From contig NZ_SOZH01000007.1 in NCBI RefSeq assembly GCF_004519295.1, positions 186,001-250,000 of the forward strand: DNA of 64,000 nucleotides. The letters are read 5' to 3'. Below the pieces are notes generated by a model that was not told the origin of the DNA, did not search any database, and worked only from the letters and a program-made list of their open reading frames with translations. This DNA is from Cellulosimicrobium funkei. GTDB lineage: Bacteria; Actinomycetota; Actinomycetes; Actinomycetales; Cellulomonadaceae. Of this stretch, positions 63,494 to 64,000 are shown piece by piece (position 1 is the stretch's first letter; each line of letters starts with the position of its first letter). Both the position numbers and the translations under genes were made by a program.

Positions 63494-64000
63494 GTGCTGA
63501 GCAGCACCCGTACGACCCGCCGGCCCCGCAAGGCGATCGCCGCCGTCGCAGGCCTCGCGGCCATCACCCTCACCCTGACCGCGTGCTCGAGCGGCTCCGG
63601 CTCGGACGACGACGCGACGGGCTCCGGCGACGGAGACAAGATCACGCTCACCGTCGCGACGTTCAACGACTTCGGCTACACGGACGAGCTCCTCGCCGCG
63701 TACACCGCGGAGCACCCGAACGTCACCGTCAAGCAGACGAAGGCCGCCAAGTCCGAGGACGCGCGGACCAACCTCACCACGAAGCTCGCCGCCGGCGGCG
63801 AGGGCCTCGCGGACATCGAGGCCATCGAGGTCGACTGGCTCCCGGAGCTCATGCAGTACCCGGACCTCTTCACCGACCTCACCGACTCGTCGCTCGACGG
63901 CCGCTGGGTGGACTGGAAGGTCCAGCAGGCGACGACGACCGACGGCAAGCTCATCGGCTACGGCACCGACATCGGCCCGAGCGCGATCTGCTACCGCCAG
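63494..64000 (+). CDS. cebE: Sugar ABC transporter substrate-binding lipoprotein, CebE-like (partial)
   Basis: The first 169 residues of a binding lipoprotein; the gene runs past the right edge. A basic, hydrophobic signal ends in lipobox LTAC with Cys31, then a Ser/Gly/Asp-rich linker and the family 1 solute-binding start KITLTVATFNDFGYTDELLAAYTAEHPNVTVK, with GLADIEAIEVDWLPELMQYPDLFTDLTD. These match CebE-type cellobiose/cellotriose receptors. Two CebR operators directly ahead support cello-oligosaccharide uptake. AAGGGAG precedes GTG 63494. Confidence 0.88.
   Translation, partial: MLSSTRTTRRPRKAIAAVAGLAAITLTLTACSSGSGSDDDATGSGDGDKITLTVATFNDFGYTDELLAAYTAEHPNVTVKQTKAAKSEDARTNLTTKLAAGGEGLADIEAIEVDWLPELMQYPDLFTDLTDSSLDGRWVDWKVQQATTTDGKLIGYGTDIGPSAICYRQ

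Overview
The window is very GC-rich (roughly 73-75% by eye) and densely coded, with GTG starts, WhiB-family iron-sulfur regulators, DUF3499, DUF5719, TIGR03089 and LytR-CpsA-Psr proteins. This is a high-GC actinobacterial chromosome. Two CebR-type operators in front of a cellobiose-type binding protein, and the absence of mycolate genes, point towards a cellulose-degrading Micrococcales lineage such as Cellulomonas, Cellulosimicrobium or Promicromonospora. The genus is inference. I saw no tRNA, rRNA, CRISPR array, insertion sequence or phage gene.

Layout. 1-1.2 kb: end of a glycine betaine/proline uptake operon. 1.3-6.6 kb: manB, a Trm112-like protein and the four dTDP-rhamnose genes rmlB, rmlA, rmlD and rmlC. 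6.6-13.3 kb: a conserved actinobacterial block of DUF3499, a metallopeptidase-like protein, DUF5719, a giant glycosyltransferase and whiB2. 13.3-42.7 kb: a long cell-wall glycan region holding TIGR03089, two paralogous large membrane proteins, lhgO, an LGFP-repeat amidase, a flippase-like protein, an LpxA-like acyltransferase beside an aminotransferase and a dehydrogenase, a second amino-sugar set, a SpoIID/LytB protein, a GtrB-like transferase, the galactofuranose genes glf and glfT2 with a Wzm/Wzt exporter, two more family 2 transferases and two LCP ligases. 42.7-47.4 kb: a membrane acyltransferase, purE, purK and a GtrA protein. 47.4-55.5 kb: two two-component systems and a MacB/FtsX-type exporter. 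55.5-60.5 kb: an orphan EssC/EccC-like ATPase and a small membrane protein. 60.5-63.2 kb: whiB1, a PdtaS-like kinase and a DUF2505 protein. 63.2 kb to the end: a CebR-controlled sugar-binding lipoprotein running off the window.

How it fits together. Rml enzymes supply dTDP-rhamnose, Glf supplies UDP-galactofuranose and ManB supplies mannose-1-phosphate or glucose-1-phosphate. GlfT2-like and other family 2 transferases would build a polymer on a lipid carrier, Wzm/Wzt would export it, and LCP proteins would attach it to peptidoglycan. The GtrB-like and GT-C-like pair, the GtrA protein and the membrane acyltransferase would decorate it outside the membrane. The most unusual part is a Gram-positive LpxA-like acyltransferase beside genes resembling the GnnA/GnnB (WbpB/WbpE) dehydrogenase-aminotransferase pair, which suggests an acylated 3-amino sugar.

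Regulation. At least twelve genes have a TANNNT -10 hexamer 6-8 bases ahead of the start codon and no Shine-Dalgarno sequence, the signature of leaderless mRNA. This was used to choose several starts.
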